A DNA stretch of 64,000 bases from NCBI GenBank assembly GCA_003117195.1, contig BDSI01000119.1, positions 271,378 to 335,377 on the forward strand, written 5' to 3'. Numbering within the stretch: position 1 is the first letter of the stretch; each line of letters starts with the position of its first letter. This DNA comes from Eudorina sp. 2006-703-Eu-15. Its lineage: Eukaryota > Chlorophyta > Chlorophyceae > Chlamydomonadales > Volvocaceae. Under the pieces are notes generated by a model. It had not been told where the DNA came from and searched no databases. It saw only the letters and a program-made list of their open reading frames with translations. Shown one piece after another: positions 37,246 through 50,900 of the stretch. The position numbers were made by a program, and so were the translations under genes.

Positions 37246-37540
37246 CGGCTGCTGCCACTGTGCGGAGAGGAGCGGGAGGGGTTATCTCGCTGTGGCAGGA
37301 TCGCGTGGACAGTGGGGCAGGGAGAGCTCGCGTGGTTCGTTTAGTTTGGTTTACGAGGTGTATTCTCTGCTGCTCTCACATCGCCATGGACACTTGCCTG
37401 GGGCACAGTTGTAAGGTGGAGGGCTGGCGGTCTTTCCGTGTGCGCACTGGGGCCAGGCGGACGACGAGTACTACATCCGCGACTACGACCTCCTCATGTC
37501 CCGTTACATATCCGTACCCCGCTCGTACGAACCGTTCAAT
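37246..37540 (+). pseudogene. Partial duplicate of TRAPPC5 (end of intron 3 plus start of exon 4)
   Basis: This segment matches 34494-34811 very closely, including intronic sequence (for example GGTTCGTTTAGTTTGGTTTA) and the exon encoding ADDEYYIRDYDLL.SRYISVP. Relative to the source it carries deletions of a few bases, one V-to-M change (GTG to ATG), and stops matching after the codons for PFN, running into a stop codon. It is therefore a non-functional DNA-level copy about 2.7 kb from its source in the same orientation. Because intron sequence is present, it did not arise from spliced mRNA. Confidence 0.92.
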
Positions 37541-39559
37541 ACATAACAAGTTAGCCCCGTTTGCGGAGCACAGGGGCATTAAAACGCAAGGGGCCCAACC
37601 CCACCATCAGTCTGCGTTCGTCAACCAGGATCCTGTACCAGGAACCATCACGACGCACGGGTCTGAGCACCTGCACGAGGTGTAACACCTCAGTACGAGA
37701 CACTGCATCGCCACACATGCACTCGTCGCATGGTTCCTGTTCACGAACGCAGAGCTCCACAGTGAAGATGAGCCCCCAATGCACGCATAGGTTGTCTCCT
37801 CAAGACTGCCAACCGACCTGACAACCGCACAGGGCCGCCCCTTCCATCCGGACGTCTCAGGCGCCGTGAACCCCAACGCCATCCAGCCAGCAAAATGGGA
37901 GGATGGGACATGAGGCCGAAGCACCGTCCGTGGATTTGTAATTCAGATAAAGAAACATAGTGCGCTACAGCATGCGCCAACGCACGAGCAGAAATGCAAC
38001 ATGCGTGTCATGGATGTGGCACTCTACCACGCGTACGACGAGGGGCCCAAGCACTGCAGTGTTTCTGGTGTCGCGCCACGCAAACCACTCGTCCAATAGG
38101 CCAACGTGACGGAAGGCACCGATGAACTTTCCACAGCCCTTGAGCCCCCGGACAGATCATAGCGCATGTTCGGAAGGAAGAAGCACACACCACACACGAC
38201 AACAACTTCGCAAGTCCTGGCTTTCCATGTCGTGCTACTAGGCATGCGGCCATGTCACATCCGCGCTCACGCTGACAAATACCGATGATGCGCTTCTGTT
38301 GCCCCGAGTCTATCCCTTGTAGACCAATTGCGCAAAACCCGCAGATCCGGAGCAGCAGTCTTCCGGCGGAAGCCTCAAACTGCTCGTATCTGCGTTAGTG
38401 CCCAACTCCACACGAATTATAGGCTTGCATATCGTGCCTGCAAGGCAACACCGTGCATTTGGTGGCGTACCAAGAAACAGAGAGATTTATCATCCCCGCT
38501 GTTGATGGCCAACCAGTACTGGGGCGAGATGCACCGACATTCGGACGAGCTTGGTTCCCATACACCGAGGCCCCCGTTCCACGCGCAGACCACGACGGAA
38601 TGAGATAACCCCGTCTGTACAACAACTAAGCTCGAACCCCTGTGTTCAGCAGCTCTGCGCTTAACACTTGGACGCCTCGTCCCGGACAACAGTATCAACA
38701 CCGGGAGACGCCTCCAAGTCACCACGATCCGCAGCGTGTAGAGGTATACCCTGACCCTGCACCCGTCACACTTGGACGATGTTCCCGCTACACCTGCAAC
38801 CGAGCAGATGGGCATCATCGCTGCAACTCTCACCGCTATCCTCCCTGCACGCTACAAAACCACTCTTTTATCTGGGAAGGGAAAACAACCATGTCCGCGT
38901 AAAATGGTGTCCAGCGAGGCCCCCATTCGGATGACGCATATCCTTCGGGGTACATGAAAGCATGCAGACCTCAACAGACCGGAGCCCGAATCATCAAGCC
39001 CAGGCTGTCGTAGGACGCGCCGCCATCAGTGATAACGTCACTCGGGTTGTCACAACTTGCACGCATCGCAATGCAATGCCACGTGGCGGCACTCGTCAAA
39101 GAATGGGTGGTAAGTAAGCACACCTGCCCAAGCAACACGACCCTGACACGGAAGAACAGCTATTGTCGACGCTATCTTGTTACGCAACCACGCTACTCAC
39201 GCGATGCAACTACCCCTAAGATCCTATTCAGTCAAGCATACAGAAAATCGCACACCATGTCAACCAGCTGATTCAACACGACACGTCCCCGGGTGCCTTG
39301 AGCGTGGATCCACGCATGAAGCACTTGGTTGCACCTCCTCAACGGGTGAGACCCCACACTTCAGATGCAGGAACTCGTGCGGGTTGATAAAAGTCCTATA
39401 CATCGTTCATGTCCTCAGCACCCATAGCCTCAGCCTGTGTTGGTCGAAAGTGGCAAGGATGGGCGCGTGTCAGTTTCGTTGTGCACACGACAGTGCGGCA
39501 AATCAAGGAACCGTTCAACCTTTCAGCTTGTGACACTGGAATGCTGTCCCGTCTCGTAC
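37541..39559 (-). other. Possible last exon and 3'UTR of exportin-1
   Basis: The plus strand is C/A-rich, consistent with minus-strand 3'UTR. A minus-strand frame near 39380-39350 reads FINPHEF, resembling the NPHE found at the exportin-1 C-terminus, but its phase does not fit the preceding donor, so it is left out of the gene model. Confidence 0.3.
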
Positions 39560-42500
39560 CTGCGGGATCATGCCGGGGATAGCCGCTAACACGCGTTGCC
39601 TGGTCTCGCGCTGCTCCACCACCTGCTTCTCGACATCCTCCGCGAACAACTCCGCGTTGTCCTGCGGATTGTACGACATTAGTGTATGCTGGTCATACGC
39701 TTTTCGAAAACTCAGGCGTAAAAGAAATTCATTACCGATCTCACCTGGCTGGCGAACTGCTTCGTCTGAACCAGGAAATCTCGGAGATGATGCTTGAATG
39801 CCGAGAAATCCTTGTACTCAAACATGCCAGACACGCAAGCGCTGACCTGCACAAATCGTCGCCACACATACGACAGTGTTCAGACTTCATCAAAACTGTA
39901 ACATCCGTTACGTGCATCATGTTGGGTGACATTGCAAACTCAGGCAACGGAATTTTGCCATGCCTACCCAGTTGCAAATCCCACAACAAGCGTCGCGCTG
40001 TGCTATGTGCATGTGCCCTTCAGTGACAGGGTACCACGCACCTGGGCCTGCGTCAAGTTCGGGAAGGATGTGGAGAGCAGCCCGACGACATGCACCCTGA
40101 CGAAGGCCGAATTCGTAGGGAAAGCGTTGGCACCTTTGGACGCGACATCCCACAGCGGCGCCTTGATAACGTTGGCATCCAGGATTGTGAACAGGTGGTG
40201 CAGGATCCGCGCCTGGCTTTTGAAGCCTGGCTTGTGGAACGAATCTGAGGAACCAAACACACCAAAGCATGTCGGAATATTTCATCACCCGATGCGTTTC
40301 AGGTCCCCGCAACAGGCCAACAAGCCAGGCATCAAAGCAAGCAGGAGCTTTGCGATGCCATACTACACATCTAATGCGTTAAATGCGTGTGAGGCGTACG
40401 TCACAAGCAGTTAGGTCAGCCGTGTCAGGCGCCCTTGCATAACCACTACAAACCCGTCCAATCCCGGCTGCGACTGTGTTGGAATCCATGACACTGCACG
40501 TAATCATTATCATTGCCACGCACCCGTCATAACAGCCAGGATCTCGTTCAAGAGGTGAAGATAGTAAGTTTGGTGGAATTGTGTGGCATACTCGGATCCC
40601 GCGAACTGCACTAGCAAGTCGTGCAATAACGCCAGGCCCGTCTCAGCGACGTTTCGCTCCGTGTGACGGAAAGCCCACACAATCGAGTCGATGACCAGCT
40701 TTAACTGCGCTGCGCTCATCATGAAGAGTGTGCTGCACGATTCAGGGTGGGGGACGGTAAAGGCGTCAGTCATCAGAGCAGGCCCACGGACCATACTGCC
40801 AGGTGCAAAGCGACGACAGACGTACAATGCATGTGCGCTGACGCCCAGTAGAGGTCAGTCGCTGATACCCCTGGAGGACTCGAGACACGGTCACAGCCTC
40901 CCCTTTCAGCAAGACACGCACTTGAAGCACGAGTTGACGATTGCATGGAGCAGTGCGAAGAACTGAAGACGGTGCTCCGGGTAGTCCTCGAAGTTCCGTG
41001 TGATCATCGTCAGCGTGCATTCAAACAACGCCTCGAACACGCGTGGGACCTCGGGCTCCATGAGCTGGCGCAGCTTGTTGATGATGGCCGCCATTAGGCT
41101 GAGCACTTCGGCGTCTCTGTATGCAGCGAATATATACGACAGCACATCGTGACTGTGCACTCACGCAAGACGCGAACCTTTAAACTCGCGTGCGAACTGA
41201 ATCCGAGGAGCACCTCATACCTTGCGTCTGGTACGCTCCTTGCGTAGTCTCCTAGCAGCGGGTCCATCATCGCCGGCACATAGGTTGCCGCGAGGAGCTG
41301 TGGATCGTCGCACTTGTCAACGAACGTCTCAATCAACTTCAGCGCTACCTTCTTAACGCTCCGCATGTACTTCACGAAGGTGCTCCTGCATGACAGATGT
41401 TGATCGATTCACAAGGCGCAACCAAGCAGCAAACAAGATCGTATGGGGTTTGTCTTCGTTCGCCGCACCTGGCCGCGTTCGCGCCGCCCGCCGCAATCGC
41501 CTGGCTGATCAGCTCGCTGTACAGCCTGTACACCTGCGAACCGAACATAACCCATCATGATGGGCAAGAAAATGCGCAAGTCGCAGCACGAGAGCGGTCC
41601 AGATGCCGTGCGAGCATTCCGTGTGTAGTTAATACCTCAACGTGCCAGCCGTATCAGTGGGACACTCGACGTTTCTGGTACATCAAAGGCAGGCAGTCCG
41701 GCGTCCTCTTTCCGGTACAGCAAAAGCCGACAGTCCGACGTACCTGTAGCATATCTGCGAAGACGACGTTGAACTGCACCAAGAACGGTTGACCAAGCGA
41801 GGTGCACACCGAGACGTTGGTCTGCAGTACGTTCTGTATGGACTTGATGACCTCCTGCTGTTTCAGGACCTCCGGATTCGCGTGCGCCTGGGCGAGGATT
41901 TGGCTCCAGGTCGTGTTCGGCGGTCCCATCAGCCGGTGCTGCGTCCAACGGGACAGTTGGGACGGGTCTTCTCCGTCGGAGCATCCCATGGTATTTATCG
42001 TAATCGGTGATCCAGTCCTATGACTGGCGCCCCGGAATGGCCGTCACACCAACCTACCAACAGATGTCATGCGGGACCGTGACCTGCGCCAACACAGAAC
42101 GTCCCGTACAGACGCATACTTTAATTCACCGTCTGCCTCACCAAGTAATCGTCCCGTTTCGCCGGATCAGATTCTGCGCCGATCATCAAACCCACGGCCT
42201 CATAGAAGGTGTGGATCTGGTGAGGCTGGAGGTCCTGGATTGTTTCCGTTAGGCCGTTTAGTAGCTCGCATATGAATGGCTCGCGCTCCTGGACCTGGAT
42301 CCAATTCGTATAGAGGGCAACGTATGCTTAACCGGCAAATCTCTCGCGAACAGAAGATGATTCTGATGCCTGTACCAACGGCAGCAAGCTGGCCAGCAAG
42401 TCTGCATGATATGAAGATGGGCCCTGCATACCTGCAACACGACGAACTTCCGCCGGCACTTGTTGCAGATCTTGAGGAACGTGTCACAAGCCATGTCCTG

Positions 42501-45500
42501 GTAATGACATGGAACGGCGGCGATACAGGCGGGCAAGCCTTCAGATGGACGACAAGAGGTGGATAGGGTTTGTTAATGAGTTACTCGGACAGGGATAATC
42601 AGTTCGGATTGCAACCAGCCCATGGGCAGCACCCCTGACGTGCACTGACTGACAGTCCCCCCGGTTAGAGCTTTGGAGACACGACAAGTGAGCGCGACCA
42701 AGGAAGGCTGAGGGTACGCCCACCTGCACTCCCGGATGCGTCTCGTGCATGAACTCGAAGAGCTTGTTTACGACCGTTTTCAGAAACTTCCAGTGAGCGC
42801 GCAGGAACTTCGGATACTGGCCCACAACGTACCTGCGAGGGAAGGTAGAGTGGAGATTAATAGGCATGTCAACGAAGCCACACCCGGTGTCTGCATGCAA
42901 CCTCAGCGTCTAAGCCACGAAGCCCCCGACAGCGTCGCTAGGTTTCACCTAACGCGCACCTTAACACGTACTTACATGAATGAATGAATGAACGTTACAG
43001 CGGACCCCAAAGGACTTACATGATGTTGGACGCAATAACGGCCTTGTTGTCCTTGCCGCGTGTCACTTCACAGAGGTTCAGCAAATCTCTGATGACGGTG
43101 ACCAGGAAGCGGTTTTCCTGTGCATCGCCACCAGGCAACCCCTCAGCGCTTGGACACAGAACTTCAGTCCTGAGAATGAACGGCTCTTCTCAGGCGCCAA
43201 AAAAGTTCGCAACACAACCCTGTCGTACCTGCTCATCCGCCATGGATCCAGCTATTGAACCAATGGCCCAGCATAGGGTGTTGAGGGCGCCCCACGTCCA
43301 CTTGGCGCCTGCTAGCTGCTTTAGAACCGAAATGACGGTTGCATGCACGGGGAGCAAACAACGATAGTAATTCAGCACAGGTTTTGTTACCCGAATTCCC
43401 CGCAGTCAATATCCGCCGACATTCGGGCGAACTGTACGGCGGACGCTCCAATAACAGGGCGAACTGCACAGCAGACGCCCCAACAACGCGGAAGCAAGGA
43501 CAAGTGCAGTCAACAGCACATGCCTTGCTGTCAGCCCAACCCCATGCCTCCCCGATCACCCAACGCCGCACCTGCATGCGCAGTTTTTCTAACATCTGCT
43601 GCTCCGTGTCGTCGTAGTCAAGATGGCAAAGGTACACTAGGGTCTCCCGCATGGACTTGTACTGTGCCAAAACGTCGTTGTCTTTCATCGTCTCACGGAC
43701 AATGTTACCGTTTTCATCCTCTACGACAATGACCTGCCACACGGAGCCAAACGATCAGGATGAAGCTTCGGTCTGGCGTCATAGAGCCAAATCTCACCAA
43801 CTGCATTATAAACGTTGGGCAGGGGTTTGCCCTCGAGTGCCCTCAGCCCCCACACGCAAAACACATACCTCCTCCGGCTTTGCCATCCGGCAGATCATCA
43901 GCTGGCGTAGCTTAGAGAGAATAGGGCGATAGAGCATTTTACGGCCACCCGCAGCTGGTGCCACGCCGTGCGTTGCGGGCGGAGCGAACATGAAAGTTAC
44001 GCCAGTAGGGTCCGGGCCCGTGCACGATGACGTGTAGATGTCCGGCACGAAGAAGTTCCTGTAAAAGACCGCCAGTCCGCCAACTGACAGCGTCATCATC
44101 CAGCGTCACCATGCTTGCACGGCTGTAAAGGCAATAGCATATTTGCATGTGCTCATCATGACGTTTCCCATCATCCGCAAGCGGCCGTCCCGCTCCGTCG
44201 TGTGTGGAGGACGAGCCACATTCCTCCACAGAGTCCCCTAAATACCCCAGCTCACCAGTAGTCCAAGCATGTCTTAAAGACTTCCGTGTTGTCGACATAC
44301 GAAATGTTCACAAGGTAGTCCAGCCCCGCAAGCAGCTGCGCTTGCGTTTCCGGCGTCTCCAAGATACCGATGTGCGCCTGGAACGTTGTGGGCGACAAGC
44401 ACCGGGACAAAACAGCGCACGAGTTGCGTGAGTCCCTCCGTTTCCAAACCGCAGCGTGAGTCCCTCCTTTCCAAAACCGCAGTAACAACAGACGTGTCTA
44501 CCATAGTTTCCAGCAAAACTTGGACCAGGCGAGCCCGCCAAGTGCCAGCCGAAAGCTCCTCGGATTCGGCCGGGAAACGCGCACATGTTGCCGTATTCAA
44601 CTCGGTTTGGTGGCGAACCCCACAGTGCTGTGATTTAGCCAGTTTGAACGAGCCCTCAATGCCGGACCCGCAGGGTCGAATACCTAACCTTAAAGAAGCT
44701 TGTGAAGAAGAGCGCCAGATTCTGCACGAACTTCTGCTGGTCGTCAGTTCCCTTCTCATATGCTTCCGGGATATTGACGGACGGCGGCACCACCAGCACC
44801 AGCTGCCGCATGAAGTAATCGTAAAACTTGGCAAACTGAGGGTTAAACTCGGACGCCATCTGCAAGGAACCGACCTAGACGGACGAATTGGGACCCCGGG
44901 TGCGAGAGCGGATTGTTACCAACCATGAATTGCACTAGGCCGAACGAGCATACAACTGAAATGCGCACAGAAAGAGCGCAATCCATAACCCGGTGAGCTC
45001 CAGCTGTCTCTTCCCCGGGGACACACCAACCCATGCACATTGCAGCCCCGGCTTGCACTGCAGTTTGATGGAGCCCATAATGCGTCAGGGTACCGCGACC
45101 GGATCCACACATGCCTTACCTCCGTAAGGCACTGCAACGCTACGTTGCGGAAGGGCGCCTGCGGGAACAGCTGCAGCAACATCTCCAGGAGGTTCCCCTC
45201 GAAGATGTAGCCCAGGGGCACCCATGTCAAATACACGCTCAGCGTGTCCAGCGTGGCCCGTATCAGCTCCGGTTTCCGTGTGTTATTCAGCACGAACACG
45301 CACAGCTCGTGGATAGCTTTGAATTCCACCGTCAGCGTCTGCTTCAGCTCCTTCGTTTTCGCCTGAGTCAAGTCCAGACGTGCAAAATCGAAGACCTCTT
45401 CGCTGAGCAGCTTCAGGATTTTCATGCTGTTCTCACACAGCGTTTCGCTGGTGCGAGAAGCTGCCACGAGGTCTGGGATGAAGCTCTTCCACCTTGCTGG

Positions 45501-46048
45501 CCAATCATGCTTAAGGATTTGTACCAAAAGAATGTTCAACTTGTTGACAAAGGTGCTCTCCTTCCGAAAAAGCTCCTCGGACGTAGAGAACCTAATAATC
45601 AAATTGGAAAGATAATTCTTAATTCCCTCACGCTGCTCCAGCGGAAGCGCTCCCCACTTGAACCGAATTACGCTCTCGAGGATCTGCGCCAAGAGCGCAT
45701 TCGCTTAGCTACACGCTGTGTTACCCAGCTTATGTCAGCAATTTGTCACAACCTGTAGCGCGAAGTACTTCGTTGGCTGGTTTTGGGACACCTCCAGGAT
45801 GGTGTCAACACGCGTCCAGGCCTGCGGGTGCTCCTGGAACTCCAACAAGAGCTTCTCCGCTGCAGCCCTCTGCGATGATATCGCCGCGTCAGTCCCTCTG
45901 CTCCATCTTGAAGGCGCAATTTCGTTCCCACCTGCTGCTCGCCACCCACGACAGACTGCATGCTGAGGTTCACCGTTGCGTCAAGCAAGCTGACGTCTAT
46001 CGCCTTGCTGAAGTCCAGCAGCGCTGATGCCTGCGCCACGTCCCCCAT
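39560..46048 (-). CDS. XPO1: Exportin-1 (CRM1), nuclear export receptor
   Basis: XPO1 binds leucine-rich export signals with RanGTP and carries cargo through nuclear pores. The start [20 protein letters not shown] is at 46048. Exons 46048-45932, 45869-45753 and 45683-45120 are phase-checked and hold the importin-beta N-terminal region ([51 protein letters not shown]). About a dozen more exons follow: [12 protein letters not shown] near 44.85 kb, [17 protein letters not shown] near 43.25 kb, [20 protein letters not shown] near 43.05 kb, [20 protein letters not shown] near 42.8 kb, [18 protein letters not shown] near 42.5 kb, [20 protein letters not shown] near 42.2 kb, [20 protein letters not shown] near 41.35 kb, [19 protein letters not shown] near 40.95 kb and [16 protein letters not shown] near 39.78 kb. 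The final exon after IPGMIPQ is not identified. Confidence 0.93.
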
Positions 46049-47934
46049 GCTGCCGCCGCTTTCCCTTTCCCGCGCCAAAGGCCAGTGAGTGAAACGATCG
46101 GCGTTCAAAGGGGTCTAACCCTGCTCCATAGAACAAGTTTGCAAGGTACTACGACGACTGCAACAAGATCAGTGCCTGCTCTCAAAAATGTCCAGTTTTG
46201 CCTTCAGCCCAGTGACGAACCGGACTATCAAACCGCCGTACAAGTGTCAAAAACATATAACTCATTACCTCAAGAAATCCATCAGAATTTTCCTTATAAT
46301 TTGACTGTAATGATGGGGTTCCATCGGGTCCACGGCAGTTTGTAAGAAAATGCCTCTTAATTTTTTTAGTTTTACTGTATGCTCGCTCCTCGCCGAGAGA
46401 AGTGATTAGATGTTGTTACACACGGCTGACTGTGCGCTAAATAACTTCGTGCATACATCCGGGCTTGGTTACCTCTGCCGTGGGGAATAGATGGGCCAGA
46501 AGGCGGTAAGGGATACGTCGGCCAAAAGATGTTCGTGTGGTGATGCCAACTCATTTGGCGCTAAAGGCCCATGCACCCCAAAAGGCAGGTCTCCGGGTCT
46601 CGCCGTCGGTATGCACCGTTATGCACCTGTACGCGCGGTCCAAGAGTTGGCCCTGTGCAAACAAGTCTTGAGTACTTGTCCGAGCGATGACGAGGATGAA
46701 GATAGGCAGTTGTAGGCAGAACTAAAAACTGCGGTTATGAAGCCGTGCGCAAATGCATGCAGATGTACGGCACCGTCGAATGCGTTTCAGGGGTTCATGA
46801 AAAGCCTGCCTCCAAGCGGAGAGTCCGAAAGTTCCATAGCTGAAGGTCTAGCTGGTAGCTGTTCATTCGAGCGATCCGTGATACACAGCGGACCTGAGTG
46901 CAACGGCCGCTGGCCCCTGCTGGACCCATGGAACACTGCTCAGACACGAACAGCTAGCTCAAGATTTGCGAATCCAGGTCACCTCTCCTTTGCCGTAGCC
47001 TTCGTACGAACTCTCCTCTCCGCCCTTCTTGTATAGGCGCATCCAAGGACCGGCCGGCTCCGAACAACTTCAGCGCTGAGGCATGTGCCTTAGCGTCGTC
47101 TTTAGCCGCATGTGACCGCATTCGCAACAGTCGTGGCTGTGGCATCATGTGGACACATCCACGGCATTCAGAATCTTCAGTTTCATGTTCGTGTTTCATT
47201 TCCAACAGCGAACAGCATCTCCTGACCTCACGCCCGCCTTACACGCCATTATCACTCGCGGGGCATTTCCTTTCGCGCCGAAGCCGCCTTCGGAAACTGC
47301 ATCCGAACTGCTCAGTCCAACTCTTGAGTCACACCTAACGCGCAGTAAGAGGTGCCCGTTTCCCGACCCATGGCCGCCACCGCCGGACACCCGTGGGGTG
47401 TTTGGGGCCGCAACGGCAAACAAGGATAAAAGCTGAGCCATCCCGTCCAGGTAGTAAAAAACGTAGTCACTCCGCGGGATGCAACCTGCTGAACCCTGCA
47501 GCACCCGTACCCGCTGGGTAGCAGGCGGCATGCCTGATGCGGAACTCGGCCCTCGCATGTGTTATACACCATGAGGTGGTCACAGTGCCGCCGCAACCCA
47601 ACCACGACCGCACCCAGCCTTCCTTTCCCAATACCCGAACTTCCGCGGGCCCCCCAAGGTCCTTGCTCGCGCGTCACCCACACCACGACATATACACCAA
47701 CCTAAGCAGTTACCTACAGTGCATCATCGCCCGTCCGCATACCCCAGAGCGACCTGCATTCCCCGCAATCCGTTGCCATATGCTGGTCAACTTTGACAGG
47801 AATGTGGTTTGACACGCTTGTTGGTCCGCTACCGATCGTGCCCCCGCCGGCTAGAAAAACACGCTGACAGATGCCAGCACGTCCCGCAACCCGGCTGAAT
47901 CCCCCAGGTCCTTTACCCGATGTATAGTTCTGCC
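46049..47934 (-). promoter_or_regulatory. Intergenic region between LCB1 3' end and XPO1 start
   Basis: The two genes are in the same orientation. This 1.9-kb interval has no recognisable exons; its right part is downstream of the LCB1 poly(A) signal and its left part should contain the XPO1 promoter. No motif is singled out. Confidence 0.4.
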
Positions 47935-47939
47935 TTACA
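47935..47939 (-). terminator. TGTAA poly(A) signal for LCB1 (TTACA on plus strand)
   Basis: It lies about 50 nt beyond the LCB1 stop codon, giving a very short 3'UTR. Confidence 0.5.
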
Positions 47940-47989
47940 CGCCACACCGCACAGTCGCCCGGCCCCCCCTTCCTCTGGCCATCACGATC

Positions 47990-50900
47990 TCAGGCCTTCA
48001 AGACGTCCTTGACCGCCTTGCGAAGGGCTGAGACGACCTTTTCAATCTCCTTGTCAGCCAGCCCCACGGTGGCGTACATGACGATGCTGGGTGGCGGCTT
48101 GTGGGTGTCCACTATGCTGTACTGCGACACAGCCACGAGCACACCCCCGTTGACAAGCATGTGTTCCGCAATGCGGCGCAGCGTCAGAATGTCATCCGTG
48201 GTGCTGCCACTGGGCTTTGCCAGGTGCAGGTGCAGGACGGGCGAGGGAAGCGCCTCCTTGCGGTCCGATCCGTACAGCTTGAGGCCTGGGGCAGTGGGTT
48301 CGGAAGGACGCAACCAGAACATAACGCGTGTGCAACTGCTTTGGTCCAAATGCACGAGGGCACGCAGTTTGTGCCACGCTTCGGCATTATCATCATGAGG
48401 GCTTGTAAGGGTTTGTGGTTTTCGCTGCGCTTTGGCGCGCGCGATGCGAATGAAGATGCTCATTCAGCACGCGTCATGTTCAGATGCCTTTTCGCACGCC
48501 GCCCTCCAAGTAGCAAGCGCCCGCTAGGCTAAGTTCGCCACAAACGGATTGTAGGGACCGGGGTCGAGGGCAAATGCTCGCGATGACAGTGTCCGTTCTT
48601 CAAGGGAACCTCACCTGGCACGTTCTTCAGCAGGTCCCGCAGCACTTTCACTCTCCGCTGCAACTGCTTCATGAGCTCCTTGCCGGGGCAATTCCCGTTC
48701 TTGTCCGGTCGCATGAGACTGAGCATATGGCTGCCCGCCGTGGCGAGGTAGGGCGGCAGCGAGGCCGAGAAGCAGTAGCCCGAGCCCGACAGGCGCTGGT
48801 GCTCCACCGTCTCGTGGTCGCCAACGCAGAAGCCGCCGACGCTGCCCATGGCGTGACTCATGGACGCAGCGATAATCTCCACCTGTGGCGCAGGTACATG
48901 GCGCAGCGCAGGTGCACCGCAAAGAGGTGCAGTGGTGCAGTGCAACTTGAGAAACAGAAGGTGAGGCGACAAGATGACCAAGTGCAGGACTAGCATTGAA
49001 ATGGACCCGCCGTGGCGATGGCATCAGTGGTGCCGTCCCGGTATGCCTCATGTAACGTCAGGGTATGTGTTCAAACCTCCACCATGAAATATGAGGCTGG
49101 TGGCAGTGCCGACAGTTGCTGTTAGAGACCAAGTTGCCGTTTTCGTGTGCATGTGAAGGAACCTAGGACAAATGCTGGTAGTTGACGAACTACGTCCCTT
49201 CACGTCTGAAGGGACAGGGTCTGAGCGATTCAAAAGGTGACGCACCCTTACGTACATAGGAAGCCCCGCTGCATCTGGACATGCCCATGTATGCACGACA
49301 CCAGGTAGGCTTCAATAGCTTGCCGAGAGGCGGTCCGTCCCCCATGACGCGCGGGTCTCCCAAGGCATTCGACGGGGATCACCCGACTGAGCTCCCCGCC
49401 ACTTCTCGCTGCCCCGCCCCGTCATTTCACTGCTCGCACCCGTCCAGAGCTTTTCTCACCTCCCCCGGCTGTAGGCCCCAGTGCTCGGCAGCGCCCCGGC
49501 CCGTCGCTCCCAAGACACCGAACGCGTGCGACTCATCCACCATCAGGCGGTACCTGCGCGGACCAGAACGACGCGGACCGGATTCACCACAAGGCAAATG
49601 GATACAGGACCCACAATACTCTTGGTGCTCCCACCGTAGGATGCACCTACCCTTGGTGCCTCCACAATGGATGCCGCCACCCGGATGTCCTAACGCTGGC
49701 TAGGATCACCGTCCATGCGGCCAACAGGCAAACGGCGAGAGCTTGCCGCCCCAGCAGATAACCGCACATGCCGATGACCGCGTTCTGAATAGCCAAGGGA
49801 GTCGTGATGCCATCCACATGACCCATTGGGATCGTGCGACGCGGGACAAAAGGTGGGGTCCGAGCTGAAGAGAACCTTACTTGTACTTGTTCTTGATCTC
49901 CCAGATGCTCTTCAGCGGCGCTAGGTCCCCGTAGTTCGCGTAAATGCCCTCTACCACGATCAGCTTCCGGCACAAGGGCTTGCTGCGGAGTCCACCAGCA
50001 TAAAACAGAGGTAATGGAGGGAAGCGCCTCTCATTAATCAGGCGGTTCACGATTGAGTGGAATCTGGATGGATGCTGTGAGTGCAACGACTCCATGCCTT
50101 CCCCGGGCATGTTTCCCCATCAGATGGGTCAGTCGCACACCATCCCCATTCCATTCGGAAAGCACGCTGGGACAACAGGGCGTGCTCCACTCCCGAGGCC
50201 GTGGAACCTTGCGGCTGCGGTGTGAACCCGGCCAGCGACACGACCAGAAGTCCGGCTCAGTCGCTCACCGCTTGGCCTTCTCTTCCTGCTCGATCTTCTC
50301 AATAACGCGCTTCAAGTCCTCTACGTCGTTGTGCTTGAACGTCGCCACACGGGCCCGGCTCACGTTGCATCCCGCTTGGATTGGGAACGAACAGAACTGC
50401 AGCGCAGGGAAATTCCGGCACAGGCGGTGACGGCGGCCTTGCGCGTGTGCGACGTTACACTTTCGACCCGACTCCTCTCCATAACCAAGCCCATGTGTGT
50501 CTTGCAAGCATCGTTTAGGTCCATTCCCGGAAGTTAATCCCAGCTCCACACGCTTCCTTGCTGACAGGGAGCTCTACGAGCACCCAGCATCTCAGCTACA
50601 AGCTGAAGCTATGTCAGGTCCTCACCTCATCAATCACAATGATGTCCTTCTTGTTCGCAAACGCTGGGATGATGGACGAGATGGTGGCTACGTCATACGA
50701 ATAAATGATACCGGAGTCCGTTTTAAAAAACTCCGCGAGCTCCTTTTCAAGGTCAAGGTGCTTGTCGATTGTACCATAGAAGCCGCGGGGTCCACATGAC
50801 CCGACGCCGTACACGTTCACGGTCTCAATGCTCACTTCCTGCACCGAGAGCGAGCACAACATGCGGAAACAGCAACCACACCGGACACCGTGAGACATGG

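Noticed and set aside
39335..39385. FINPHEF minus-strand frame as last XPO1 exon
   Set aside because: NPHE resembles the family C-terminus, but the acceptor gives the wrong phase after the IPGMIPQ donor and the continuation is unlike other exportins.
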